A stretch of 64,000 bases of DNA, from assembly GCF_905147045.1 (NCBI RefSeq), contig NC_065905.1, positions 10,602,001 to 10,666,000 on the forward strand, read 5' to 3'. This document shows, in pieces, positions 26,601 to 37,716 of this stretch. A program made the translations under genes and the position numbers. The stretch comes from Nymphalis io (Eukaryota; Arthropoda; Insecta; Lepidoptera; Nymphalidae). The first letter of the stretch is position 1. Every line of letters starts with the position of its first letter. The notes beneath the pieces are model-generated. The model worked only from the letters and a program-made list of their open reading frames with translations. It searched no databases and was not told the origin of the DNA.

Positions 26601-28316
26601 CTATACTGGAGAATCATTGAAGTCGGTTCGTAAATAAAAAATATTACTCAAAACTACAAACGAATTGAGAATCTCGATCTTTTCAGTAAAAACACGATAT
26701 TCATAACATAGAATAGGAAGGTGGACGAGCATATGGGCCACCTGATGGTAAGTGGTCACCAAACGCCCTTAGACATGGCTTTGTAAGAAGTGTTAACCAT
26801 CGCTTACATCACCAATGCGCCACCAACCTTGGGAACTAAGATGTTATGTCCCATTGTTATATTTTGAAAACAGAACATATTTTCCGACTTTTAGTGAAAT
26901 CATGACGATGCACATTGCGATACGGACAGTCTAGTTGAGCCCTCATTAATATTTTAGCATATGTACCTTTATTTTTGGAACAGTAAAATAAAGGCCAAAA
27001 AAATAGCTACATAAAACTAGCTGCTATGCAAGGCTTCATGCGTTAATCGTTACGACTACATCCCCATGAATCATAGAATAATTGTCTATATATTCAAACA
27101 TAGTATATATCGGTCGTACCAATAAATGGGCTAAAACCTAAAATGATTTTGTCAAATTGGAAAGTTTTTTTCGTCATATTATGTATATTAAAAAAGCAAA
27201 CTAAGATTTCGAATAATTTAAATTTAGAACAAATGTAAATCTTAATGTAAACTAAAATCTTTATTCAATATAGAAGCATTTTAGATTGAATACTCGACGA
27301 GAAATTTTTTTTTATCAAGTTACTATTAAGCTTATGACGCATTCGATATATGAAATACTGCCAAAACATTAAATAATAAAAGTAATAAAAATTTAGGTCA
27401 GCCATCCATACTAATGTTAAAAATGCACGCTTCCACCGCTAAACCACTGAACCGAATTTATTAAAATTTGCTATGAAGCAAGCTTGAGCTCCAAGGAAAG
27501 ACATAGGTTACTTCTTTATACATAAAACCCACCCCTATCCTCCAAAAATGAGACCGAAGCCACGAGCCAAAATTAATACAACAAATTAAAAAACAAAAAA
27601 AGTAACTATCGCCACATGAAAACGTTTTATAAATTGGCTATTTTTCTTATTATTCATGACGATGAAGAAAAATTTATGCCGCATCAAAAACACACGATCA
27701 ATGACCGAACCGCACTGACGCTACTCCCTTAGGTTGGCGTTATGCCGACGTTCTACTTTCTGATAGATTCACCAGAAATTCGCAGCATCTTAATGAAGTT
27801 TGCGTTGGCATTGCGATTTCAATAACGATCTTTTTATGAGCCTTCCTCAACGAGAACAGACGAGTAACCTTAACGCGAGTTTCCACCATCTACGATAAGA
27901 AATATTAACCATTCCATACATCGTCAACAATGGGGCGTATAATGTTACGCCCCTTTCACCTCTGACTCCGAGCTTTTTCTATTCGGTAGTAGAATACATG
28001 ATAAATGCATGATATAAACCAAGACGGTCAAAAACAAATAAAATTCGAGCCCATAAAAATTTCATCCCCTATTTTTTCACGAATCGAGAAGTTCCTTCTT
28101 TTTTTGAAGTCGGTTAAAAACTATTGTCTATAACTGACAATGATAAGAAATGGAGCAACTTGTAAGTATTAGTAATTATATCAGACATATATTTTTACCT
28201 CGATACAAAACATCGCGTAAAGATTAATAAATTTCAGACAAATTTTATAGACCCTAGTTAACCTCTAGAACGATGCGCACGTTTTCGAGTTACTTATGAA
28301 ATTATATTTTACGATA

Positions 28317-28364
<48 letters not shown>

Positions 28365-31300
28365 TATTAAAATATTTTAAAATATTAAATGAAACGAGGT
28401 AAATAATTGAAGATATAAGACCTCCTTCAACGAAAAATAGGAAAGGTCAAGAGTAAACTCGACCATCTACAAAATTACCCTCCAAAAAATTTAGTAAACC
28501 GGATTGAGCCAAAACTTTTCAAGAAGACAAACAATTTGGAAAAATAATAAGACTAAGATGAACTAATTAATCAATAGTTTTTTCATAAGACATTGGCCAA
28601 GTTCATTTTGATTTTTTTTTTAAATCTTTTAAGACATTCTTTTATTTAATATCTGTATTATAATACCAATAACATGTAACATACTAAATTGTTATAGCAT
28701 TAAAAAAATATATATCATTTCAAAATTTGTGTCCAAAATTTTTACTTTAAAGTTGAATGTAACTCGTTAAAAATTCAGTTGCATATTTTGACCCACGAAT
28801 ACTAACCCGTGACGTAAACTAAAAGCTTGTTAAAAGTTATAAATCGTCGACAGTGTTCCATATATTCTACCTTTTTAGATGCCACTGCAACTGGCATTAT
28901 CAGGCGTTACCTTTACCGTCCTTAAATAAATAAAAAATAGAGCAGTACTTGATCATAACGATTTTACGTATTCAAATTATATAATACCAAATAGGCATAT
29001 TTACGTTGATCTTCGTCACAATTTTTTTAAAGGAATAGATGTAATGCCGGAATGGCCACATTCCAACTATTATTCTAGTGGATAGAACACATCGCTGCTT
29101 AACGAAGATTGCAGTTTTCAAATCCGGGTATGCCCACTGAGTTTTCACGTACGCCACACTGCAGCATCGTAATGGAATCAGCTCTCAATCTTCTGATTAA
29201 GAGAGCTTTGTCCAGCAGTAGTACATTTACAGGTAGTGACTTTGCAATGTCAATGTATTTTCAATGAATTACTAATATTCCTATTTCACGCTCCAGTTAA
29301 GCGTAAACCTTGCGTTATTGGAGATACAATATCCCATGGAGTCAGGATAGAATCTACTACTTTCACATTGACGGCGGCTCGTATATCGTTAAATTATTGA
29401 CCATCTCATTGGCGAAATATACTTAGCAAAACTTAAGTCAAATAATCATTTCAGTACTTAATCATCTCATAACGATTATGATAGCAAAATTAAAATCAAC
29501 TATATCTAATTATAGAAAAATAAGTTATCAAGTTAAAAACAAGCTTTCATTTTATAAATTACTCATCATTATTTTATATATAGTCTGCTTATAAAAGCTA
29601 GGCTTGAAATTGTCGACAAATATTTCCAATGAACTTTCTCCGCCTTTTTGCAAAGGGGAGGGGGATAAATTTTTGCTTGTTTTTTGTGCGATAACTCAAC
29701 TCTCTGTCATCATATGAAAATCGCGATGCTATACTTTTTTCTTTTTTTTATGCTCTACAACTTAGATCATTAGAATTTTTTGACTACTGTTTATTGTTGT
29801 AGGTATATCGAACGCTGGTGTATAAAATTAAGAGATCTGTACTAAAATAAACGTAATTAAGTAAATGTAATTAGTATACTGCATTTTTTTTGTTGCCAGC
29901 ATTAAAATAATTTGCAAAATTGCATCTGACGGTGTATTTTGCATTTTTTTGTTGCCAGCATTAAAATCATTTGCAAAATTGCATCTTACGGTGTATTTTG
30001 CATTTTTTTGTTGCCAGCATTAAAATCATTTGCAAAATTGCACCTGACGGTGTATTTGAAGAATATAGGCATTAAATAAGAATTATTCAGTGATGTCTCA
30101 CCTTCTACTCCAGCCTTTCCTTTTAACGCAATAACCTTGCTTGCTGGATTCATGATAGCAGAATCTGCACTGATTGGTCTTCTGATGGGATTGGTAGGGT
30201 CAGCCATGTCGATGATAACAACCTCCGACGTATCACCCACCTTTTCTCTGACACAGATGAACTTGTCTGACTCCATGGTGAGTGTGTTGAAGGATATTGA
30301 TGCTGGATTTATCCCAATGTTTGTGAGCTGTGGGACAGATTTTATAAATTGAAATTTCAATAGCATATATAAGGTTATGATAGATGCAGCCATTTAAATT
30401 ACTTTGGTAGTTTGTATAGTAAAAATTTAATGAAATATTTAAGTTTTGCTACAGAATCTAACATTTTACAGCTTAACTTGAGCTTGACAAAAAATTCATA
30501 CTTGAACTATTTATTAAATTGAAATTGAATCTGCATAAAGTAAAGTCACAAATTATTTTTAAATATTACAATTACAAAAGTTATATATTTGTATTTAATT
30601 CCAAAACTTATCTTCACAATAGACTAAAAAGAAATTAAGTTTTTTATTACTTTTATATATAATTTACTTTATTTAAAACCAAATATTGACTTTATCAAAT
30701 ATACATAAGGCTGCCATGAGCAATTATGTAATACTATATATTACTATTTGAATTTACAACATAGATTTATGTAAAATATAGAATTTATGTGAATTATGTA
30801 GATACATAAGAAAATTTCTTCTTGTTTTATCACATTGCCATCTGCTTTTAAATTATAATGAAATAATTAAACCAGTTCATAATATTTACAAACAGAAATA
30901 TATTTAAAATTTCATGACCTGCATACAAATAAACATCTGTGTTGACAGCAATCAAAAAAGACAAATCATTGGAAATGTTTCATCATTGGATAATTTTGCT
31001 CTTCAGAATTTTTAAAAAGTATCAGAACTAGTACAATATTTGTGTTGAATTTTGGTTATAAGCCTCCATGTTATTTACTTTTATCAGATACGAAAATAAT
31101 ATATTAATAACCAACATATAAAAAAAAATATTAAAATATATAAATGATTTAAACATTTCAATTAATATTATTAAATTTTAGCCACATATTGTGAATATAA
31201 TATTGGAATTTTTAAAATAAAATTTCATTAATATGAATATAATAAATAATAAAAATATATAATAAAAACATAAAAGGTGTACTGTATACACTGTAAACTT

Positions 31301-32362
31301 AAAGCTATAATTAGGAAGCTGAATAATGTTTTTTTTATAATATTCCTTAACACTTGTTTTTTTAAAATTATAAATTTTTTTAATGTGACTAAAACATACT
31401 ATAGAATATATTTAAAAAAGAAAAAGTGAAAGTAAGTCAATATTGCTTTTTTGTGTTCAATCCCCAAGGAAAAGGAGCAAGAAATGCACTATGCAGCCTA
31501 TCCTTATTAATTCATTATTGAAAATTTTGCATTTAAGTTCCGTAAGATAATAATCATTGTTACATTCTATACCAATAAAAGTGAAGTTAACATCAAAGGT
31601 AATAACTTAAACCAAACTTGGCAAAGTGCCCATAATATGTATGCCTTTGAGGTTCTATTCATATTTCTAAGTGTTATATATTTGTAAGAAATAGCTTTTT
31701 TATACAGTTATAAAGCTAAATATGATTAATAACTTGATAGAGATTGAAAATAAAAAAACATAATAAATCTTTATTGATATGTTTATTTATTTTATCTTTT
31801 ATATCTCTGTGTAATCAATTCAAAAATTCTCTAAAGGAAAATAATTTACTTTTATAAATTCAAATAGAAAATTCTTTGTTTTTCTGATACATGTGAGAAA
31901 GATCTTTTAAGATTTTTTAATTGATGCTGCCAATCAATATTATTTATTTATATAATAAAAATAATCGTGAATTATTTTAACATTAAAGACATTTGATATA
32001 ATTGTTTAAGAATATTTATGCTTAGCATTAGTGAAATGTTGTCGTTCAGTAGAAAGTTTGCCAAATAATTAAATGGTTCAAAAATCATATGATCCAGAGG
32101 GAATGTGGAACAAATCAATACCGGCACTCTTCCGTGTACGAACTAGGGGTGGTATCTGTCAACGCACATAATTGCGCAATGTCATTTCTAATATCACCTC
32201 CCACTTTTTCATAACAAAGCTAATTAGAAAAAAATCGTTTATACATAATGGTACTTGATTACATGCTCCCTATGAACAACGATATCAGCAAATCTAATAA
32301 AATCCGATGGGCGTTCTCACCTGTAAATGCTCCTGAAAACGTATCGGCAAAACTTGAGCCAT
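8633..32362 (-). CDS. Chc: Clathrin heavy chain
   Basis: 28 coding exons (plus-strand coordinates): 32321-32362, 30102-30327, 19553-19810, 18255-18443, 17826-18080, 17223-17419, 16856-17036, 16308-16501, 15926-16152, 15572-15743, 15046-15324, 14585-14803, 14199-14341, 13904-14038, 13548-13770, 13179-13353, 12234-12388, 11894-12118, 11401-11641, 11087-11244, 10751-10918, 10508-10657, 10179-10421, 9773-9887, 9468-9634, 9200-9286, 8982-9108, 8633-8733. Total 5,052 nt, 1,683 aa, no frame break; family length is about 1,675. The start MAQVLPIRFQEHLQ and NPASKVIALK mark the N-terminal beta-propeller that binds adaptor clathrin-boxes; the long repeats (for example [46 protein letters not shown]) are the alpha-solenoid legs; the C-terminus PQLMLTAG..YGYGM is the trimerization tail with the Hsc70-uncoating region. 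It forms triskelion coats for endocytosis and trans-Golgi traffic. An acceptor-like site near 32431 suggests a 5' UTR intron. Intron 2 is 10.3 kb and repeat-filled. Confidence 0.97.
9715..9749. repeat. AT-rich palindrome in Chc intron
   Basis: CATATCTTAATAATA pairs with its reverse complement ending GATATG, in the short intron between Chc coding exons 24 and 25. Likely a simple AT palindrome without a known role. Confidence 0.6.
12730..13029 (+). mobile_element. Family A SINE, full-length, in Chc intron
   Basis: Reference copy of family A here. The head carries a tRNA-like A box (gatggcctagtg) and a B box (gggttcaaaccc); the body contains 'ggaaaacatcgtgaggaaac' and 'ctcaaaaagggagaggaggc'; the end is 'cacaggctgttactgtac'. 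It sits in the intron between coding exons 16 and 17 and is flanked by AT-rich tracts (ata tata gaaaaa). Confidence 0.88.
13424..13522 (+). mobile_element. Family D SINE fragment next to Chc exon 15
   Basis: Diverged match to the family D stretch 'ccaacttccagact...gagaatttt.tgacagaaaa..caata'. It abuts coding exon 15, so part of the intron near that donor is repeat-derived. Confidence 0.5.
16558..16815 (-). mobile_element. Old, diverged family A SINE
   Basis: Recognisable 'tgctgggcttagac', 'gagaaggttt.cagtttattccaccac' and a decayed head in reverse orientation, in the Chc intron between coding exons 7 and 8. Much more diverged than other copies. Confidence 0.65.
17530..17812 (+). mobile_element. 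3' end of a CR1/jockey-type LINE in Chc intron
   Basis: A reading frame across 17579-17734 gives the typical C-terminus of lepidopteran non-LTR elements (IRTAKLWNALPEPVFPDRYN, then FKSKVNRFLIGKRA), then a short 3' UTR with 'cttaacatcaggcaagtcaa' and a poly-A tract. It is 5' truncated and antisense to Chc. Confidence 0.75.
18551..18846 (-). mobile_element. Family A SINE with target-site duplication
   Basis: Full-length reverse copy between Chc coding exons 3 and 4. The word tgtttagttta is found on both flanks (near 18537 and 18853), a plausible 11-bp target-site duplication. Confidence 0.88.
19151..19390 (-). mobile_element. Family B SINE
   Basis: Reverse copy: 'gggacattgtttacacacgg', 'gaaaccagacaactgatata', and a tRNA-like head (on the minus strand 'ggttggcgtggttgg' with B box near 'gggttcgattcccacc'). 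It lies just upstream of Chc coding exon 3's donor side, in the intron. Confidence 0.82.
19437..19471. repeat. Short dispersed repeat 'ttgacattcgaaagaagac'
   Basis: About 35 bp that recurs near 46670-46706 with few changes. Family unknown. Confidence 0.5.
20370..20480. repeat. Degenerate CA/CG-rich microsatellite
   Basis: Irregular run of acacac, gcacgc and cgcac words; explains the Cys/Val/Arg-rich translation on the minus strand, which is not a gene. Confidence 0.8.
21604..21858 (+). mobile_element. Family A SINE with internal deletion
   Basis: Head intact ('agccgagatggcccaagtgg'), then about 75 bp missing between 'tactttacggtg' and 'cacatgtgtattcc', and a normal tail. In Chc intron 2. 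Confidence 0.85.
22201..22412. repeat. 93-bp near-perfect palindrome
   Basis: Left arm 22201-22293 and right arm 22320-22412 are reverse complements with one mismatch (cagcagc versus cagcaac); the loop is 26 nt. A (CAA)n run precedes the left arm. The right arm runs into a decayed LINE coding end, the left one does not clearly do so. Confidence 0.92.
22413..22745 (-). mobile_element. Decayed RTE-type LINE C-terminal relic
   Basis: On the minus strand one frame contains NWQWTGHI and another PARRTDDLKKIAG, both matching the C-terminal motifs of the LINE at 56177-59341 (LKWQWAGHV and PPARWTDDLKKVAG). Frameshifts separate them. The 3' direction points into the palindrome. Confidence 0.6.
22760..23073 (+). 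mobile_element. Family A SINE with 11-bp target-site duplication
   Basis: Full-length copy flanked on both sides by atagagccatg (22745-22755 and about 23074-23084). This is the clearest duplication in the window and points to a fairly recent insertion. Confidence 0.92.
23285..23580 (-). mobile_element. Family C repeat, near full-length
   Basis: Starts after a T-run with 'cggaagacggacgagcgtat', includes 'cacctgatggtaagtggtca' and ends at 'gcttgcacaaagctctacca'. Orientation is set by comparison with the copy at 40845-41106. SINE-like by size and poly-T/A end; no clear tRNA head. Confidence 0.75.
23749..24046 (-). mobile_element. Family A SINE, reverse copy
   Basis: Full-length. Flanks share 'tat(aa)atcgggaaa(a)atca', a likely imperfect target-site duplication. 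It faces the + copy at 22760-23073, forming an inverted SINE pair about 0.7 kb apart in the same intron. Confidence 0.87.
24125..24195 (+). mobile_element. Family A SINE fragment
   Basis: Short match: 'gcagcgtggtggaataagct' and 'ccaaacattctcc'. Confidence 0.6.
24259..24309. repeat. 11-bp inverted repeat hairpin
   Basis: GTTACAAGGTC (24259-24269) and GACCTTGTAAC (24299-24309), with partial further pairing inside (TCCC...GGGA). May be a foldback element end. Confidence 0.65.
24788..24990 (-). mobile_element. Truncated family B SINE
   Basis: Matches family B from 'gggacattttttacacacgg' to 'tctgtcctgggtgg'; the tRNA-like head is missing. Confidence 0.78.
25196..25499 (+). mobile_element. Family A SINE
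   Basis: Near full-length with head 'ggcggcccagtggtaagaac'. The word cttgacagt occurs on both sides (near 25156 and 25500), a possible target-site duplication. Confidence 0.87.
25936..26206 (-). mobile_element. Diverged family A SINE
   Basis: Reverse copy with 'tcccactgctgggctaaggc' and 'agccatctcggcttcg' at its ends; the body is shortened. Confidence 0.78.
26706..26858 (-). mobile_element. Partial family C repeat
   Basis: Matches the family C half containing 'gggccacctgatggtaagtg' up to 'ttgggaactaagatgttatg'. Confidence 0.75.
27405..27525. mobile_element. Helitron-like dispersed repeat fragment
   Basis: Contains 'taaaccactgaaccgaattt', shared with 61475-61556. This phrase belongs to a repeat common in lepidopteran genomes that I associate with Helitron-type elements; the assignment is from memory. 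Confidence 0.4.
28319..28362. repeat. (TA)n microsatellite
   Basis: About 22 uninterrupted TA units in Chc intron 2. Confidence 0.97.
29045..29240 (+). mobile_element. Ancient family A-like SINE relic
   Basis: Weak but ordered matches: 'ccggaatggccacattc', 'caaatccgggtatgccc', 'actgagttttcac', 'tccagcagtagtacattt'. Highly diverged. Confidence 0.5.
29881..30057. repeat. Minisatellite, three 59-60 bp units
   Basis: Three tandem units starting gcattttttt, containing gttgccagcattaaaat and ending acggtgtattt: 29881-29940, 29941-29999 and 30000-30057. Units differ by a few bases. The array ends 45 bp from the donor of Chc coding exon 2. Confidence 0.95.
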
Positions 32363-32984
32363 GGTTGCTACGGTTCCTTGCTCTATCTAAACCGAAACGG
32401 CCTACGAGCGATCTTCTAATATCACGGTGTCTGAAAATTTAACACAGTTATTTCAATTCACTGCTGTCTCATCCGATACGAATAACACCTTTGACAATCA
32501 ACATGGCGTTCATTCATGTTTGAAGGAGAAAGAACAACGACCGGAACACTAGTTGTAGTTTTAAATTTTCATATTGACTACTTAATCTACTCACTATTCC
32601 AATTTGATTCTACATGAAGAAAAAGTAGATGAATATAATGACTCTTTTATTTGTATAGAGAAATGACGAACAATGCACCCGCGGCTGCCACATACACAAA
32701 TGAATGAAATGAATTGAACTATGAACGATTCCGTGAAAGAGAGGGATAGGTACATTAATCGTTGTCCAATCCGTAATACGTGTGGATAAGTGCACCAAAA
32801 TATTTATAATAAAATATACGATTTACATGTGTTAATTGCGCAAAACGTTAAAAAAAAAGATTACCATAAAATTATAAATTTCAAATTTGAATGATATATA
32901 TTGCTTGGTTTACAGGTAAATTAACTTTTATTTTCATAGTTTTCATTTAAAGTTTAATATTATGTTGCAGAAGCCAAACGCATA

Positions 32985-33282
32985 TCTATATATTATAAAA
33001 CAAAGTCCCCGCCGTTTTTGTCTGCTGAATGTGGGCCCGGAAAACACCGGACTGATTTCCATATGGACGGAGTGATTCAACAGAAAGGCTTAGGTGTATT
33101 TATTAAGGTTTCGCGTAAATTGGCTCAACTGTGACGATGATTGTTGAATATGTGGGACAAGATCATGGCGAATTTTACTATTGTATTTTACCTAATCTAA
33201 TAAGAATTATACATTTTACGAAATAAACGTTTATTATTTATTATACTAAAGGTGCGAACTGCGAAGCCAGGACAAATGCTAG
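32985..33282 (+). mobile_element. Short non-autonomous Helitron-like element
   Basis: Begins TCTATATATTATAAAA after an A and ends gacaaatgCTAG before a T, as expected for Helitrons (5' TC, 3' CTRR, A/T target). The end 'gcgaagccaggacaaatgct' resembles a lepidopteran repeat end I know. No coding capacity. Confidence 0.55.
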
Positions 33283-33476
33283 TTAATCAAAAGTGATAAC
33301 GCTAAAATTACTGCCAAGTAGCTTGTAGATATACTATACTGAACAAAGTGCTGTATTGCTCTCAGCTCAGACGCAGTAAATCTGAATTTGTGGTTTCAAA
33401 AACATTTATAAATTTGTTTTTCAAGATTGATCATTTCCTTTATACAAATTATAATTTTATTAAAAGTATATAACAT

Positions 33477-33728
33477 CCGGGCCTGGCCGGTTGGCGTGGT
33501 TGGCAGATAGGTAGGTACCCCTCACGCCGGAGGTAGTGTGTTTAATTCCCACCCAGGACAGACATTTGTGTGCCTGAACATGTCTGTTTGTCCTGAGTCT
33601 AGGTGTTATTATCTATATAAGTATGTATTTACAAAGGAAAAGCAGTATATCAGTTGTCTGGTTTCCATAGTACGAGGTCTGCTTAGTTTGGGATCAGATG
33701 ACCGTGTATGAATAATGTCCCAGGATAT
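33477..33728 (+). mobile_element. Family B SINE, full-length
   Basis: Reference copy of family B: head 'ggccggttggcgtggttggc', B-box region 'gtgtttaattcccaccc', body 'ggacagacatttgtgtgc' and tail 'tgtcccaggat' followed by an att repeat. Confidence 0.82.
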
Positions 33729-34054
33729 TATTATATTATTATTATTCAATTAATAGTCAATATTATGTCAAAGATTTTTCTACGTAACCTTTTTTTTAAA
33801 TATTGGCAGTAGTCATCAATCTTAATTCTAATATATTAATATCGTAAGTATTTCTTAAATTTAATCTCTCGTGTGTTATCAGTGTTTCAGTTTATTTTTA
33901 ATAATAATTTTTGTTTTATGGTTAATAGCTTATTGTTATAAGCTTGTCAGTTGACACTTGACAGTGACAGAGTGACACAATATTGTTTTGACAATATCAG
34001 ATGATTTGCAGTTATTCTAATATATTTTCGATTGTTTAAACAAAATATATCAAA

Positions 34055-36949
34055 ATGGTAATAATATAACCAAATTTTAATATGTCACTTTCTTGTAAGT
34101 ATTTCTATTAATAAAAATGTGATCAGTTTCAGTTCGGGTTCAACATGTTTCATGAGATTACGCGACCCTTTAGCATGACTTATCGTTGCTACTCCGTCTC
34201 AATGTTACCTGGCAACGAGCGACAAGATGTTGAAAGAGGAGGGAAAAGTAAGAAACTGAATGCTTTATTTCCAATTACTTCTAATTAACTACTATTGTAT
34301 ACTGTTTGAAATGGCTGCCATGGGGGGATAAAATAAAATGATCAAGGAACTTGTAAATTATTTGATTGGTTCACTATTATATGTAGTGATTGTTGATGTC
34401 TGATTCTCTAAAACAAGCACACACTATATTCATATACCTTACCATTATTATATACTTTTAATTCTGTAAGAACTATAACATAGATGGTGATTTGGTTCAG
34501 TACAAAGTAGTGATTTTTAACTTTTTTTACACACTTATGTGCTTCTAAATAATATAATTGGTATAACAATTTTATTTTTACAGTAATTATGCCACCGTCG
34601 GCATTAGAACAACTAACAAGATTAAACATTGAATATCCAATGATATTCAAGTTGACAAATAAGAAAACAAAGAGAATAACACATTGTGGAGTACTTGAGT
34701 TTGTTGCCGACGAAGGAAAAGTATATTTACCACACTGGGTTTGTATTTCATTGTAAAATTAATAATAAATGAGTAAAGACAAACTTTTGCACAGTTTTGT
34801 AAATGTTTTCCATACATGTTTTTCTGCTTTAGCAAAGAGTTGTGTTTTGAGAAGCTTGATTTCATTAGTGTTCTGTTGTTACAAGAATTATTAGATTTAA
34901 AATTTAAATATAACAAGTTAATGCTGGGCATATGTTACAATGCCATTCGATTTGTAATTTTAAATGAGATCCAATATGGGTTGTGTACAAATGTTAATGG
35001 TATACAAGAACAAACGAAACACACTTCAGTAAAATGACAACAATAATTATATGCATAAATATTATATAGCCAATAAAAAAAATGTATACCTGTATGTATG
35101 TATGGAATGATAGAATTTAATTATGTTATTGTGTTCATTCTAGGGGTACGTACAGTTTCATTTACTTAACCATTTTAAATAAACTTGGAAAATATACTTT
35201 CAACATTTCAGATGATGGCAAATCTTGTATTAGAAGAGGGAACTTTACTTCAGATTGAGAGTGTATCATTACCTGTTGCAACATTCTCAAAATTTCAACC
35301 TCTGTCAGAAGATTTTCTTGATATCTCTAATCCAAAAGCAGGTAACCTATAAAGCTACTTTTTTACAGATACTTTGTTTTGTTTTTGGCGAAGCTGACGA
35401 TTTTTAGCTACAATAATAAATTATTTTTTGATGGACTTTCGACCATATGGCCAATCTCAACATTATTAATTTGAACTAATTGGAAACTAGACCTGCACGT
35501 TTATAATTAATTAAAAAACCGATAATGACTGCCTGCTTTCTTTAGAACAAACTATATTTCTTTATGTTACTCCACCAATCATATACTTGATTAAATATTA
35601 GATTTGCCTTGCAATTAACATGTAATATATTTTATATATAATATATTCTAAGCATGGTCTGCTAATAATAATTGTAATTTTTATTTTTTTCAGTGTTAGA
35701 AAATTGCTTAAGAAACTTTTCATGTCTTACAACTGGAGATGTCATAGCAATCAAATACAATTCTAAAGTGTATGAGTTGTGTGTGCTTGAGACTAAACCA
35801 GGGAATGCAGTTATTATTATAGAATGTGATATGAATGTAAGGATAATAGTTTGTAGTATTATATACTTTAAGAAAAACAACAAATCCAAACATTAGCAAT
35901 GATTATAAATAAAATAGTGATGTAACTTTAAATTCTACAATAATTTTGTTTTTTATTACCAGACTTTTACAAGAAGAACACAGTTTATATATATAAATCT
36001 CGGTTACTCTTCTGGTATGAGATTTTTTTTAACACCAATAAGCAAGTGGCATACTTCTCTATTGAATAAAGACTTAACATTCTATTATTGTAATTAAATA
36101 GACTATTATGCTTTAAAATATATTTAGAACCCCTCTTAGTTAATTTATTACAGCTTGTTATTTTAATAACATTAAATATTTATAATTTGAAGCCATTTTC
36201 ACAATATGTTTCTTGACAGGTTGAATTTGCACCACCTGTGGGTTATAAAGAAGAAGACCATATACCAAGGAGGGGTTCTAACTCAGACATTGCAGGGATG
36301 GAGGAAGATCCCGCTACTATGATGCCAGAGCCAAGTGGTTTTATAGCATTTAGGGGTGAAGGTAACAGATTAGATGGAAAAAAGAAGAAACTTATAAGCG
36401 AAAGTGATTCAGAGCCTCAGGCATCAAATTCAAGACAGGTGCAAATGTTTTTTATTAACTTTTTGACAATTAACGTTTCTTAGCATTTGTTAAGGGAATA
36501 CATATATTAGGTACATTTGCATCAAATTATTTTTCACGTTTTAAAACAATAAAGTTTAATTCTTTCAAGATTAATTTGTTGATTTTATGTAGCTAATAGA
36601 GCTCCTTTTTTTGTGCGCTTCAAACTACTGTTTATAATGTTTCTGGATATAAATGTTTATTATTTAAATAACAATATATAAAGATTCAATCTTAGTAGTG
36701 ATTCTTTCATTTTTTGTAACAAACAATTTTTGTCATGTGAATAAATTTCAATTTGATAATCCAGTATATATGAATATTTTGTTGCAGCCATATGTTCGCG
36801 GCATACCAGATTACGATTATAAAATCGGCACAATAAGATTTATAAGGAATTCAAGGCCAGCCAGTGCCAAAGAAGAAATTCAGTCGGAACCATTTGCAGC
36901 CTTTAAGGGAGAGGGATTCACTCTTCGTACAGCCAAGTCTAAGAATTGA
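34055..36949 (+). CDS. Ufd1: Ubiquitin fusion degradation protein 1 (Ufd1-like)
   Basis: Exons 34055-34057 (ATG only), 34127-34247, 34584-34738, 35212-35341, 35694-35836, 36220-36438, 36788-36949; 933 nt, 310 aa. A second acceptor 6 nt downstream (34133) is equally usable. Hallmarks are SMLPGNERQDVERGGKI, IMPPSALEQL, GVLEFVADEGKVYLPHWMM, KFQPLSEDFLDI, CLTTGDVIAI and ETKPGNAV..IIECDMN: the Ufd1/UT3 fold, then a disordered C-terminal half with the GNRLDGKKKK segment and a final FKGEGFTLR. Ufd1 with Npl4 is the ubiquitin-binding adaptor of p97/VCP in ERAD and related degradation. The length fits the human protein (about 307 aa). The gene is divergent from Chc and convergent with Arpc4. Confidence 0.96.
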
Positions 36950-37716
36950 TTGATTGCAACTGTAACTAATTTAAATTTACTAATACATGTAAATTAATAA
37001 TATGTTTCTGAAATATTCGACAAAGTTAGATTATAATCAGTCAACTATTTTGACTTTAACCGTAATTGTTTTGGTCGATAGCAAATGGTGACTTTCAGAA
37101 ACTACCTTTGTCTATCAGTTCAGAAACTATTTTCTAAAATTGACCTGATCATCATCATCAAGATATTTTTAGTTAAAATTTTTTTCAAATGTAACTGTCA
37201 CAGTTGCGATTTAAAATTTTAAAGTAAGATATTGTTTTGTAAGGTTATTATATAAAATAAAATTTAAATTAAGAATTAGTTTGGTTTACTGAATTCATTA
37301 ACATAATTGTTTATGCATCTAAATAAATAAAGCAATTCAGTTCAGTTGCGTAATTTTCTATCTTATAATGATAGTTGAATTTAAAAATAATAAAAGAATA
37401 CAAAAGTTGTAGTATAAAAAGAATTTATTATTTTTCCTATATAAATAAGTAATGCCTTATAAACATTGTCATTTTTATTGCTTAAAAAGAAATTAATGGA
37501 AATTTAAGCATTAAGCAATTGATTTAGTTCTAAAAATACAGAATTTGTTTAAAGACAATTCACAGTAAATGTTGTTTTTGTTTTGATATATTATATGATG
37601 ATACCACTCAACAGAAAATGAAGTTTACAAGTCCACAGCATACACCCGATAATAACCTTAGAAATTCAAACATACTGAATTTATAATACAAAGAAGTCAC
37701 TAAACTACAATTAAGT
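36950..37716. other. Convergent spacer, Ufd1 / Arpc4 3' UTRs
   Basis: AT-rich, no gene seen. AATAAA-type signals are present near 37255 and 37323 for Ufd1 and, on the minus strand, near 37424 for Arpc4. Confidence 0.5.

Larger units (their letters stand above)
19811..30101 (-). other. Chc intron 2: 10.3-kb repeat nest
   Basis: This intron separates coding exons 3 and 2 and is far longer than any other in the gene. It contains family A, B and C SINEs in both orientations, a LINE relic, a 93-bp palindrome, two Helitron-like or foldback remnants, a CA-rich tract, a (TA)n tract and a minisatellite. I saw no supportable gene on either strand. First introns of insect housekeeping genes often host enhancers, but no motif was assigned. 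Confidence 0.75.
32363..34054. promoter_or_regulatory. Divergent spacer between Chc and Ufd1
   Basis: 1.7 kb between the two start codons. It should hold both promoters and 5' UTRs. A Helitron-like element and a family B SINE fill much of the middle, so the promoters are probably close to each gene (about 32430-32800 and 33850-34050). Confidence 0.5.

Noticed and set aside
29881..30057. CRISPR-like array
   Set aside because: Units are head-to-tail without spacers and lie in a eukaryotic intron: a minisatellite.
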